A DNA stretch of 10,438 nt from Microthrixaceae bacterium (GCA_947455015.1 CANGMY010000036.1:1-10438); one strand, 5' to 3'. Counted from the first letter of the stretch, positions 1-6,333 are shown. Program-made: numbers and translations. Notes: generated from the letters alone by a model not told the origin.

Positions 1-770
1 ACCTGTGCAACTTCATCGGCGAATCCAGCACGAATGAAGTTGTCGGCGTAGGCGTCGACCACGATGTAGGAGAACAAATCTTTACGGGCGAGGTCGCGAT
101 GCGGCTCGGGATCGGTAACGCCAACGTGCACATAGCCGTACACCGTTGCGTCGCCGCCAGCGCGCACTTGTTCAACCGACCATGCGACATGTGAAGCGGG
201 GAGGTAGTTGAGCAGCACGCCGTCGGCGAGTTCGCCGGCAAGTTTGAGCATGCGTGGATTGAGTGCCGCAAGGATGATCTTTGGACGTTTCTCGCCAAGA
301 CGCACGCCGAGGCGGAAACCCTTCACGGTGTGGAAGTCGCCAGCGAAGTCGACCTTTTCGCCGCTGAGGCACATGCGTAAAAGCGTGAGCTCTTCGCGCA
401 TGCGGGCCAGCGGGCGATCGCCGTACTCCGCGCCATGCCATCGGCTGACCACAGTGGGAGAGGAAACGCCGATGCCGAGAAGGATGTCGCGTTCGGGATG
501 CAGGGCCTGGAGAGTGGCCGCACCCATTGCGGTGACGCCGGGGGTGCGGAGCTGGGTTGCAAGCACGCCTGTGCCGAGGCTGAGTGTGGGTTGAGCGGCA
601 CCGACAGCAGCCAAGGTGGAGAAGGCTTCGAGGCCTGTGGTCTCGGCCACCCAGAAGGAGGAATAGCCCGCATCGACGGACCAATCGGCAGCCGTGAACC
701 CGGCCGTAGGCCCGAGTCCGGCGAAGCTTGCGAAGGTGAGTCCCAGTGGGTGGGATGGAGCAGCGCTCAT
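1..770 (-). CDS. LLM-class F420-dependent oxidoreductase, partial (C-terminus beyond window)
   Basis: The first 256 residues of a luciferase-like monooxygenase-family TIM-barrel protein are visible; the frame is open to base 1, so the 3' end is missing. Family-type segments are WVAETTG at about residues 40-46 (strand 2 of the barrel), a GTGVLATQLRTP segment at 67-78, LLGIGVSS at 98-105 followed by WHG at 111-113, and a barrel strand around IILAALNPRMLKLAGELADG (165-184). Members of this family use reduced F420 or FMN to reduce or oxidise varied small organic substrates in the cytoplasm; the substrate cannot be read from sequence. The ATG at 770 was chosen because a TAGCGT box ends 8 nt before it and there is no Shine-Dalgarno sequence. 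It is one of two LLM proteins in the window and is clearly different in sequence from the one at 6334. The family call is firm; the cofactor (F420 rather than FMN) is inference from the actinobacterial setting. Confidence 0.88.
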   Translation of the reverse strand, partial: MSAAPSHPLGLTFASFAGLGPTAGFTAADWSVDAGYSSFWVAETTGLEAFSTLAAVGAAQPTLSLGTGVLATQLRTPGVTAMGAATLQALHPERDILLGIGVSSPTVVSRWHGAEYGDRPLARMREELTLLRMCLSGEKVDFAGDFHTVKGFRLGVRLGEKRPKIILAALNPRMLKLAGELADGVLLNYLPASHVAWSVEQVRAGGDATVYGYVHVGVTDPEPHRDLARKDLFSYIVVDAYADNFIRAGFADEVAQ

Positions 771-778
771 GGCCGATG

Positions 779-784
779 ACGCTA
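779..784 (-). promoter_or_regulatory. Putative -10 box of a leaderless promoter (LLM gene)
   Basis: TAGCGT on the minus strand, 8 nt before the ATG at 770. It fits the actinobacterial TANNNT -10 consensus, with the start codon at or next to the expected transcription start. No good -35 hexamer was seen. Confidence 0.45.
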
Positions 785-887
785 GTGCGGGCCGATGACA
801 GTGCCGAACGAGTGACCTCTGTCAACAAGCGTGAAGTCCTTCGCGTAAATCTTTGAATATGACCCACGCGTTGCACGCAATGGCCTC

Positions 888-893
888 TACCAT
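888..893 (+). promoter_or_regulatory. Possible -10 box for the small ORF at 988
   Basis: TACCAT fits TANNNT and lies in the 217-nt gap between the divergent starts at 770 and 988. It would give a leader of roughly 85-90 nt before the Shine-Dalgarno-led ATG at 988. No -35 of good quality sits at the usual distance, so this is only a candidate. Confidence 0.22.
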
Positions 894-987
894 GCGTTAG
901 TAACCGCAGTGGCAAGTGAACTACCGCAACCTTCGGAACCCTCCGAGGGAAGTGACTCTCAAGCGCCGGCTACGACAGGAGAAACAC

Positions 988-1158
988 ATGACTGAAACCC
1001 GAGAGATGGACGCACTCACCGAGGCACTTTCGATCATCGATCGTGCACTGGGCGAAATGCTTCATCGCGAGTTGGTCAGCACCAACGAGGTCGCCGATCT
1101 CCTGCTCGACATCCGTTCACTGGTTGCCTCCGAGGCCGCTGTTCTCGTTCAGAGCTGA
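988..1158 (+). CDS. Small acidic protein of unknown function (56 aa)
   Basis: I do not recognise this 56-residue protein. It is acidic and looks all-helical, with regular leucine and isoleucine spacing (LTEALSIIDRALGEMLHREL, then NEVADLLLDIRSLV), and has no cysteine, signal peptide or membrane segment. The ATG at 988 was chosen because AGGAG at 977-981 lies 6 nt upstream; a longer reading from a GTG at 916 adds 24 basic residues with no ribosome binding site and is unlikely. The gene stands alone: it is divergent from the LLM gene at 770 and convergent with the DsbA-fold gene, with a strong hairpin after it. The good Shine-Dalgarno sequence, coding-like composition and own terminator support a real gene. 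Its amphipathic helices would suit a small dimeric or adaptor protein, which is speculation. Confidence 0.72.
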   Translation: MTETREMDALTEALSIIDRALGEMLHRELVSTNEVADLLLDIRSLVASEAAVLVQS

Positions 1159-1217
1159 GTCCCACCGAGCTCGGAGCTCGGGCGACTCGCCACAAACTTG
1201 CTCTGCAGAGTTGTTTC

Positions 1218-1248
1218 ACGATGCGCGGCCTTTGGGGTCGCGCATCGT
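1218..1248. terminator. Strong hairpin between convergent genes, likely bidirectional terminator
   Basis: Arm ACGATGCGCGGCC (1218-1230), loop TTTGG, arm GGTCGCGCATCGT (1236-1248). Thirteen pairs form, one of them G-U, and the outer ten are a perfect inverted repeat. It sits 59 nt after the small ORF stop and 47 nt after the stop of the opposing DsbA-fold gene, so it could end both transcripts. Neither side has a T-run, as in many actinobacterial terminators. Two 10-nt palindromes, CCGAGCTCGG at 1165 and CTCTGCAGAG at 1201, lie just upstream. Confidence 0.55.
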
Positions 1249-1295
1249 CGCGTCTGGACGCACCCGAACCGCTGGAAGGGCCAGCTCTCTGAGTA

Positions 1296-1895
1296 TCAGC
1301 GATCGAGGCTGGTGTGCTTGAACTCGTTGAGCGACGGCCATCCGGCCAGCATCTCGACAATTCGTTCAACTGAACGCCGGGCATCGGCAGCATCGATGGG
1401 AAGTTCCATGAGGCGAACAAAGGCTGCGTGCTCTTCGGTCATGAAGGTGGGGACTCCCCACACATCAAGATCGCTGGCGGCAGCAGTGTGCTCGTCACGA
1501 ATGGTGGCAAGCGGTGCGCCTGTAGCGACCTCGGCGAAGACTGGGTCAGGATCGAAACCGTTGGCGGTGAAGATCGAACGGAGGACTGTTTCCTCGCGTA
1601 ACTGAGCACCTTCTGCATGGCGCGCTTCGAAGAGCGCTCGGTGAAGGATTGGGAAACGTTCTGGGTCCGAATCGCGTACGACGACTGCGGCCTGGAGCGC
1701 GAGGAGTCCGGTGTCGTCTTCAGGGTGCTCCCAGATCGGCGCTTGGCCGTCTTCGATATGCACCTGTCCCAGCGAGAATGGAACGAAACGAACGTTCCAG
1801 TCGGCGCCATCGAGAATGCCCTCGACGATGTGAGCGTGAACGATGCGAGCGAAGGGGCAGCGATAGTCCCAGGTGATGGCGAACTGAAGAGTCAT
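1296..1895 (-). CDS. DsbA-family / HCCA-isomerase-like thioredoxin-fold protein with one cysteine
   Basis: A 199-residue protein of the DsbA/FrnE superfamily. It opens with strand 1 and the active-site segment (FAITWDYRCPFAR, residues 5-17), followed by an inserted helical domain and the cis-proline loop GVPTF at 147-151. Cys13 in CPFA is the only cysteine in the protein, so the usual CxxC disulfide pair is absent. This makes a monothiol or glutathione/mycothiol-linked role, or a 2-hydroxychromene-2-carboxylate-isomerase-like role, more likely than disulfide formation. There is no signal peptide, so it is expected in the cytoplasm. The ATG at 1895 begins directly at the first strand. No Shine-Dalgarno or TANNNT box precedes it, and it follows the PAP2 gene by 48 nt on the same strand, so cotranscription is likely. 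The fold is confident; the reaction is unknown. Confidence 0.83.
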   Translation of the reverse strand: MTLQFAITWDYRCPFARIVHAHIVEGILDGADWNVRFVPFSLGQVHIEDGQAPIWEHPEDDTGLLALQAAVVVRDSDPERFPILHRALFEARHAEGAQLREETVLRSIFTANGFDPDPVFAEVATGAPLATIRDEHTAAASDLDVWGVPTFMTEEHAAFVRLMELPIDAADARRSVERIVEMLAGWPSLNEFKHTSLDR

Positions 1896-1943
1896 GGTGG
1901 TGAACCGTTTCGTTTGCGGAAGTAGTGCGGAGAGTGGTTGTAC

Positions 1944-2606
1944 TTAGCGACGACGGCGGTACAGCGGGAAGACGGCTCGAGCAATGGCGCCAAGGCCGAG
2001 GCCGACTGCGAGTCCGCCGGCCACGTCGGAAGCATGATGGATCCGAACGTGGATGCGACTCACAGCAACGAGTCCGCCCAAGCTGAAGAGCGCAACCTTC
2101 GTCGGTGTCGACGACTTCTGAGCCAGCAAGACGCCTGCAACCATTGCGGTGCTCGAGTGTCCGCTGGGGAAACTTGTGGAAAGCGGAATGCGTAGGCGGT
2201 GGGGGCGGGCCTCTTGGATGACAGGTCGTTCACGCTTGAACTGCGTCTTGACGATGCCATTGATGATGACGGACTCTGCCGCGAGTACCGCCGTGAGGCG
2301 CCACGCTGCGCGTGCATCTTCTTCGGACTTGAGGCCGCGCAGGAAGGCCAGAAGCACCCAGATCAGTCCGAAGTCGCCGAGTTCAGTCAGCGCGTAAATG
2401 ATTCGGTCGGTGGGTTCGGTGCCGCGGAAGCGGTCGAAGAACTGATCGACCATGTGGTCGAAGCGATCGACGGCACTGCGTTCGTGTGGAGGCTCGTGGT
2501 CGTGATGGGGGAGGGGGAGATCCGGGTGATCGGCCGCCAACTTCTCGACGGCAGCGTCGATGAAGTTTTCCGGCGGCAGCGATTCGGTCTCTTCAGGGCT
2601 TGTCAC
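1944..2606 (-). CDS. PAP2-superfamily phosphatase (membrane)
   Basis: All three phosphatidic acid phosphatase type 2 signature motifs are intact. Counting from the GTG start, they are KX6RP at residues 120-128, PSGH at 147-150, and SRX5HX3D at 183-194 with the nucleophile-activating histidine and aspartate. An N-terminal region of about 60 residues is charged and histidine-rich (PHHDHEPPHE). Hydrophobic helices at about 77-90, 105-118, 153-163, 172-184 and 197-213 make it a likely inner-membrane protein that removes phosphate from a lipid phosphate or prenyl pyrophosphate. The C-terminus is a run of arginines. I chose GTG at 2606 because TAGCAT ends 8 nt before it; a TTG three codons earlier (2615) is in frame but overlaps that box. 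The gene lies 36 nt after the RecB-like gene on the same strand. The family is firm; the lipid substrate is not known. Confidence 0.9.
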   Translation of the reverse strand: MTSPEETESLPPENFIDAAVEKLAADHPDLPLPHHDHEPPHERSAVDRFDHMVDQFFDRFRGTEPTDRIIYALTELGDFGLIWVLLAFLRGLKSEEDARAAWRLTAVLAAESVIINGIVKTQFKRERPVIQEARPHRLRIPLSTSFPSGHSSTAMVAGVLLAQKSSTPTKVALFSLGGLVAVSRIHVRIHHASDVAGGLAVGLGLGAIARAVFPLYRRRR

Positions 2607-2614
2607 GGGTGACA

Positions 2615-2620
2615 ATGCTA
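2615..2620 (-). promoter_or_regulatory. Putative -10 box of a leaderless promoter (PAP2 gene)
   Basis: TAGCAT on the minus strand, 8 nt before the GTG at 2606. It matches TANNNT and lies in the 36-nt gap after the RecB-like nuclease stop. A short GAGGG/CCCTC inverted repeat just upstream could be a weak terminator for the nuclease gene. Confidence 0.42.
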
Positions 2621-2642
2621 GGGGAGGGGGGAACCCTCTCGT

Positions 2643-3500
2643 TCAGGCCTGACTGAAACCGTTCGGGCGAACGGGTCGTTCCACGCCCTCAAAGGCTTTT
2701 CGGGCGTCATCGGGGTTGCCCCCGAATTCGGGACACCACTGCTGATAGGAGCACCACGAACAAAGTTTCGACTTCTTTGGTCGGAAGTCGTTGCGCTCGC
2801 ACGCCGTCTCGATGGCAGACCAAATTGAGGTGACTTTGCGTTCGATCTGGCGGGTTGATTGTTCGGTTGGTGTGGTTTCAACGATGGTGGGAGTGCCGCC
2901 GAGGTAGATCAGCTGCACCTTGCTGGGTCGTTCTCCGTAGATCTGTTCACACAAGTAGGCGTAGATGTGAACGCCAGTGAGACGCGACTGTTGGTAGCCC
3001 TCGGCTGGGGCTTTGCCCGTTTTGTAATCGCTGACAACAAGTTGACCGTTTGCATCGCGTTCGAGTCGGTCGATGATGCCGCGCAACGTGACGCTAGAAC
3101 CGCTCTTGACTTGGAGTTGATGTTCGACATGAAGTTCAAGACCGATGGGTTCGATGCTCGTGGGGTCTTCGATGTCGAAGTACTTGTGCACGAGAACATC
3201 GGCGTCTCGAAAAAAGACCGCCTGCTCGTCGGCGTTCAGCGCGAGTTCCGCCCATTCGGGATCGGTGTCGAGTTCGGATGATGCGTCGGCAAGGCAGGAC
3301 ACTGCAGCATCGATGGTTCGATCTGCGGGGTCGAGGGCCAAGAGACGCTCGAGCGCTGCGTGAACGAGTGTGCCCTTGACCGTGGCAACGGTTGGGGGCT
3401 GAGGGATCTTGTCGATTGCAGAGAATCGAAAAGACAACGCGCAATCGGTAAAGGTCGAGACCTTTGACGGCGAAAGTGACGTGGGGAGATCCAGGGACAT
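2643..3500 (-). CDS. RecB-like PD-(D/E)XK nuclease with Fe-S cysteines
   Basis: A 285-residue standalone nuclease of the RecB/AddB/Cas4 type. Visible motifs are SPSKVSTF plus Cys20 at the N-terminus, the histidine motif GTLVHAALE at 43-51, the acidic motif LRGIIDRLE around Asp144, and the core VSDYKTGK with Asp158 and Lys160. A QSRLTGVHIYAYL helix follows at 171-183 in the usual QxxxY position, and a C-terminal trio Cys247-x2-Cys250-x5-Cys256 would join Cys20 to hold a 4Fe-4S cluster. The family cleaves DNA in a metal-dependent way in repair or recombination. No helicase, AddA partner or cas gene is nearby, so its partner is unknown; similar standalone RecB-like proteins are common in Actinobacteria, including mycobacteria. 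The ATG at 3500 lies 7 nt after a TAGCCT box. Catalytic and cluster residues look complete. Confidence 0.9.
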   Translation of the reverse strand: MSLDLPTSLSPSKVSTFTDCALSFRFSAIDKIPQPPTVATVKGTLVHAALERLLALDPADRTIDAAVSCLADASSELDTDPEWAELALNADEQAVFFRDADVLVHKYFDIEDPTSIEPIGLELHVEHQLQVKSGSSVTLRGIIDRLERDANGQLVVSDYKTGKAPAEGYQQSRLTGVHIYAYLCEQIYGERPSKVQLIYLGGTPTIVETTPTEQSTRQIERKVTSIWSAIETACERNDFRPKKSKLCSWCSYQQWCPEFGGNPDDARKAFEGVERPVRPNGFSQA

Positions 3501-3507
3501 GTTCGGC

Positions 3508-3513
3508 AGGCTA
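3508..3513 (-). promoter_or_regulatory. Putative -10 box of a leaderless promoter (RecB-like nuclease)
   Basis: TAGCCT on the minus strand, exactly 7 nt before the ATG at 3500, in the 45-nt gap after the hydrolase stop. It fits TANNNT, and no Shine-Dalgarno sequence is present. Confidence 0.48.
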
Positions 3514-3545
3514 CGCAGCGCCAGCGACAGCCGCCGCGATGGCGG

Positions 3546-4376
3546 TCAGTCCACCGTTGAAAAAGCGTCGAGAATTGACGATGCGATGGTTGCGGGGTCC
3601 TCAAGTGGCCCGAAGTGAGCCAAGTCGGGGAACGAGGCGATGGAGCCTCGAGGCAATGCCTCGGCGATCGATCGGGCAAACACCGCCGGAACAGTGTCTT
3701 CAACGCCCATTGCGATGGTCACGGGACAGGACACGTCACCAAGTGCGGCGAAAGCATGATGCGACATGCCGTGGGCATAGACCTCGGCTTCGTTCTTGGG
3801 CAGACACTTCAATGAAACGGTGCCGTCAGCGTTTTGCGTAAAGCCGTAGTCAACGTACACACGCAGAACCTCGGGATGCAGCGTGTTGAACGGTGGCTTC
3901 GATGCGTAATTCGAATATGCCGCATCGAATGAGTCGAACGTGTCTCGACGTCGACGGGCGCCATTTGAGAGGGGATTGTCAGCGTTATAGCCGGTCACGA
4001 AATCGGTTGGAACGACGACCGGCTCAAAGAGATACAGCGAGCGGAACGTTCCCGGACGAGCTTGTTCGGCGAGTAAAAGTGACGCAGCGCCTTTGGAGTG
4101 TCCGACTCCAAAAGGTTTTTCAAGACCGAGGGCGTCGATGACTGACAGCACGTCATCGGCGAATCCGTACCACTCCAATGGTCGGTCGTTCGGTGCGTCG
4201 GAGTCTCCGTGCGCGCGCATATCGATCGACCAACAATGGAAATCGGTGAGATGTGCAGCGAGTGGTTCCCAAACCCTGCCGTGGAAACCAGTTGCGTGCG
4301 CAAGGAGAAGCGGGGGTCCCTCGCCGCCAAGATCGTGGACCTTGATTTCGACGCCGTTCGTGGAGGGAATTCGCAT
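3546..4376 (-). CDS. Alpha/beta hydrolase
   Basis: A 276-residue alpha/beta-hydrolase-fold enzyme. It shows the oxyanion-loop segment HATGFHG (27-33), the family segment DMRAHGDSD (52-60), the nucleophile elbow GHSKG with Ser94, a late acidic site (Glu226/Asp227 in MGVEDTVPA) and the catalytic histidine in LAHFGPLEDP (His254). Such enzymes hydrolyse esters, amides, C-C bonds or epoxides in the cytoplasm. A serine nucleophile argues for an esterase, thioesterase or C-C hydrolase rather than a haloalkane dehalogenase, which uses aspartate. The ATG at 4376 has AGGA 7 nt upstream. Its start is only 29 nt from the divergent SnoaL-like start, so any promoter for it must overlap that gene. It heads a same-strand run with the nuclease 45 nt downstream. 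The fold is certain; the substrate is not. Confidence 0.88.
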   Translation of the reverse strand: MRIPSTNGVEIKVHDLGGEGPPLLLAHATGFHGRVWEPLAAHLTDFHCWSIDMRAHGDSDAPNDRPLEWYGFADDVLSVIDALGLEKPFGVGHSKGAASLLLAEQARPGTFRSLYLFEPVVVPTDFVTGYNADNPLSNGARRRRDTFDSFDAAYSNYASKPPFNTLHPEVLRVYVDYGFTQNADGTVSLKCLPKNEAEVYAHGMSHHAFAALGDVSCPVTIAMGVEDTVPAVFARSIAEALPRGSIASFPDLAHFGPLEDPATIASSILDAFSTVD

Positions 4377-4398
4377 GGCTCCATCCTGCCTCTACGGT
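4370..4398 (+). promoter_or_regulatory. Putative leaderless promoter of the SnoaL-like gene
   Basis: The -10 box TACGGT (4393-4398) ends 7 nt before the GTG at 4406. A weak -35, TTCGCA (4370-4375), shares four of six bases with TTGACA at a 17-nt spacing. The promoter covers the start codon and 5' leader of the divergent hydrolase gene. Confidence 0.42.
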
Positions 4399-4405
4399 GT
4401 GGTTC

Positions 4406-4885
4406 GTGGCGCCAGATTCCTTCGATTTCTCTGCACGTGATGACGAACCGTGGACTGGTGATGAAAACGTTGGTCCCCGTGAGGCGGAAGTGCTTGCGGT
4501 AAACCGAGCGTTTTACGACGCATTCGAAGCGTCAGACCTCAACGCAATGTCTGACCTGTGGGTGCACGACGATCGTTCTCTCTGCGTCCACCCGGGTTGG
4601 ACGGCATTGCGTGGGTGGGCATCGATCGCTTCGAGTTGGGCGGCAATGTTTGACGGCCCACAGCACATTCAATTCATCGTGACCGATGAACATGTTGCGG
4701 TGAACGGTGATGTTGCGTGGGTGTCGTGCGACGAAAACCTCTTAACCATCGGAGCGAGTGCGACAGTAAACGCGCTCAATGTCTTCGAGCGATCACTCGA
4801 CGGCCAATGGCGGATGGTGGCGCATCACGGCGCGCCGGTGATGATCGCGTCGGACGAAGAGTTCGACGAAGATCTCGACAACTAG
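4406..4885 (+). CDS. SnoaL/NTF2-like (ketosteroid-isomerase-fold) protein
   Basis: A 159-residue protein with the cone-shaped SnoaL/NTF2 fold pattern. The opening helix EVLAVNRAFYDAFEASDLNA (28-47) is followed by SDLWVHDDRSLCVHPGW (49-65), then the helix GWASIASSWAAMF, and finally beta strands (FIVTDEHVAVNGDVAWVSCDE and MVAHHGAPVM). The pattern of a helix, then W-x-HD, then HPGW-x-x-LRGW is typical of the SnoaL_3 type. The last ten residues are strongly acidic. Relatives include isomerases, hydrolases and proteins of no known activity, so no reaction is assigned. GTG at 4406 was preferred over GTG at 4397 because TACGGT ends 7 nt before it, while the 4397 start would overlap that box. The gene is divergent from the hydrolase and convergent with the dehydrogenase, 13 nt away. 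Confidence 0.82.
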   Translation: MAPDSFDFSARDDEPWTGDENVGPREAEVLAVNRAFYDAFEASDLNAMSDLWVHDDRSLCVHPGWTALRGWASIASSWAAMFDGPQHIQFIVTDEHVAVNGDVAWVSCDENLLTIGASATVNALNVFERSLDGQWRMVAHHGAPVMIASDEEFDEDLDN

Positions 4886-4898
4886 AAGGACGAAGACC

Positions 4899-5801
4899 TC
4901 AGCTGTTGCTCTTGAGCGTGTGGAGGATCTTCGAAAGTTCGCCGGTGTTGTCCTCGGGAACGATGTAGCCCTCTTCGTTGCGGATGGTGTCCCAGTTCGC
5001 GGCGATGTCTTCGGCGGTGAGGTTCGGGTTGTAATAGCCCGGGGTGAGACCGACAAAGAATCGGGAGATGACGCCACCGGCAGCGGAGTAGACCTCGCCG
5101 CTCACGTCGCAGGCTGCCGACGAGAGGTAGGCAACCAATGGACTAACGAGAGCTGGGTCCATTGCGTCCATGAGACCGTCGAACAAACCTTCGGTCATAC
5201 GGGTTGCGGCGACCGGGGCAACTGCGTTGGCCTTCACGTTGAACTTGCGACCTTCGATAGCGAGAACGCGGGTGAAGCCAACAAGGCCCATCTTCGCGGC
5301 GCCGTAATTCGCCTGACCGAAGTTGCCGAGAACTCCTGAGTTCGAAGAAGTGGACACGATGCGGCCGTATCCCTTTTCGCGCATGATTTGGTACGCAGGC
5401 TGCGTGACATAGAACGCGCCAAGAAGGTGTACCTGAATCACGGACTCGATCATCTGCTGATCAAGATTGTGGAAGGACTTGTCGCGGAGGATGCCCGCGT
5501 TGTTCACGACGATGTCGACAGTGCCGAACGCGTCGACTGCAGTCTGAACGATTGCCTTACCGCCATCGGGGGTTGCCACAGAGTTGCCGTCGGCAACGGC
5601 TTCGCCGCCGAGGTCGAGAATTTCCTGCACGACTGACTGTGCTGGGCCGACATCGCCACCGTCGCCGCTGACCGAGCCGCCGAGATCGTTCACGACAATG
5701 CGGGCACCGCGTCGAGCCAGCTCAAGAGCATGCTGGCGGCCGAGGCCACCGCCGGCGCCGGTGATGATCGCTACCTGGCCGTCGAAACCGATGTCAGTCA
5801 T
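4899..5801 (-). CDS. Short-chain dehydrogenase, HSD17B4 / MFE-2 3-hydroxyacyl-CoA dehydrogenase type
   Basis: A 300-residue classical short-chain dehydrogenase. It has the dinucleotide motif TGAGGGLG at 14-21, an acidic residue in VNDLGG (Asp39) that favours NAD, NNAG at 100-103, and catalytic Ser153, Tyr166 and Lys170 (YGAAK). The segments NNAGILRDKSF, GNFGQANYGAAK and IEGRK closely resemble the dehydrogenase domain of peroxisomal multifunctional enzyme 2 and actinobacterial Hsd4A. The tail LTAEDIAANW also matches the linker after that domain. It probably oxidises a 3-hydroxyacyl-CoA or a steroid side-chain or ring hydroxyl. I chose the ATG at 5801 because GGAGAGG ends 9 nt upstream; an ATG at 5810 touches the ribosome binding site. 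It stands alone and is convergent with the SnoaL-like gene. The usual hydratase partner domain (MaoC) is not in the window. Confidence 0.9.
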   Translation of the reverse strand: MTDIGFDGQVAIITGAGGGLGRQHALELARRGARIVVNDLGGSVSGDGGDVGPAQSVVQEILDLGGEAVADGNSVATPDGGKAIVQTAVDAFGTVDIVVNNAGILRDKSFHNLDQQMIESVIQVHLLGAFYVTQPAYQIMREKGYGRIVSTSSNSGVLGNFGQANYGAAKMGLVGFTRVLAIEGRKFNVKANAVAPVAATRMTEGLFDGLMDAMDPALVSPLVAYLSSAACDVSGEVYSAAGGVISRFFVGLTPGYYNPNLTAEDIAANWDTIRNEEGYIVPEDNTGELSKILHTLKSNS

Positions 5802-5854
5802 TGGGTCCATCCTCTCCGCGGCATGTGCGCGGACTGTGTTGTTCGAACCGCAGG

Positions 5855-5860
5855 AGCGTA
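5855..5860 (-). promoter_or_regulatory. Possible -10 box for the short-chain dehydrogenase
   Basis: TACGCT on the minus strand fits TANNNT and would place transcription start about 45-50 nt before the ATG at 5801, leaving room for the GGAGAGG ribosome binding site. No clear -35 was found. The 165-nt gap 5802-5966 holds this candidate and the opposing box at 5954. Confidence 0.25.
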
Positions 5861-5953
5861 CTCAGGGCGACCACATGGGGACCGCATTGGGTGGGGGATG
5901 GTCGTTGGAGGGCGGGTCGGGCCCGGCAGTCGTCGCTGGGGTCAGCAGTTCGG

Positions 5954-5959
5954 TAGCGT
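5954..5959 (+). promoter_or_regulatory. Putative -10 box of a leaderless promoter (107-aa gene)
   Basis: TAGCGT, exactly 7 nt before the ATG at 5967. It decides the start: in-frame codons upstream back to about 5730 run antisense through the dehydrogenase gene and have no start signal. Confidence 0.5.
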
Positions 5960-5966
5960 GGCCTGC

Positions 5967-6290
5967 ATGGCCCCGAAGATCAGCACCGAAAAGATGTTCC
6001 GTCGTCGTCAGAAGATCGTCGCTGCAGTGGACCTGCCCGGCGTTCCGGCGGGCACGTTTGGCAAGGTGTGGTTTGTTTCGGGCGTTACCTGGATCCGCTA
6101 CCACGTCGCATTCGACAACGGTAAGGAAATTGCCAATGTCGATGGCGCCGAGATCACTGATCGCAAGTCTTGGCTGGCGGAGCAGGCCAAGCTCGACCAA
6201 GAAGCACTCGAGACTGCGCGCGCTGAAGCTCGCGAGAAGGCCCGTGCCGAAGCGCTGGCCAATCTGGCAACGGGTCCCGCTTCGCACTGA
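5967..6290 (+). CDS. Conserved-looking hypothetical protein, small beta-domain plus charged helix (107 aa)
   Basis: I do not recognise a named family. Residues 1-16 are basic (KMFRRRQK). Residues 22-62 look like a small beta-barrel with an SH3-like or KOW-like pattern: PGVPAGTFGKV, then TWIRYHVAFDNGKE, then NVDGAEI. Residues 66-102 form a highly charged, alanine-rich helix (AKLDQEALETARAEAREKAR), probably a coiled coil. There are no cysteines, membrane segments or catalytic motifs. The ATG at 5967 is fixed by the TAGCGT box 7 nt upstream. It lies 43 nt before the second LLM gene on the same strand, so the two could share a transcript, although the LLM gene has its own ribosome binding site. 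A role in binding nucleic acid or protein through the beta-domain is speculation. Confidence 0.72.
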   Translation: MAPKISTEKMFRRRQKIVAAVDLPGVPAGTFGKVWFVSGVTWIRYHVAFDNGKEIANVDGAEITDRKSWLAEQAKLDQEALETARAEAREKARAEALANLATGPASH

Positions 6291-6333
6291 TCACATTCCG
6301 TTGCCTTATCGGCGGCACTGAAGGGACATCTCC

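Noticed and set aside
172..915. Long arginine- and histidine-rich minus-strand ORF over the left LLM gene
   Set aside because: Its composition is that of an out-of-frame reading of high-GC coding DNA. The real LLM protein is on the same strand in another frame and runs off the window edge.
2199..2612. Plus-strand ORF antisense to the PAP2 gene
   Set aside because: All PAP2 motifs are intact on the minus strand; this is the complementary reading.
5447..5464. GATCA/TGATC inverted repeat in the dehydrogenase gene
   Set aside because: It is short, lies within coding sequence and has no regulatory context; expected by chance.
5584..6321. Plus-strand ORF of 245 codons crossing the dehydrogenase and the 107-residue gene
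   Set aside because: It spans two genes with good evidence in other frames and has a low-complexity Ser/Arg/Pro composition. It shows no start signal.
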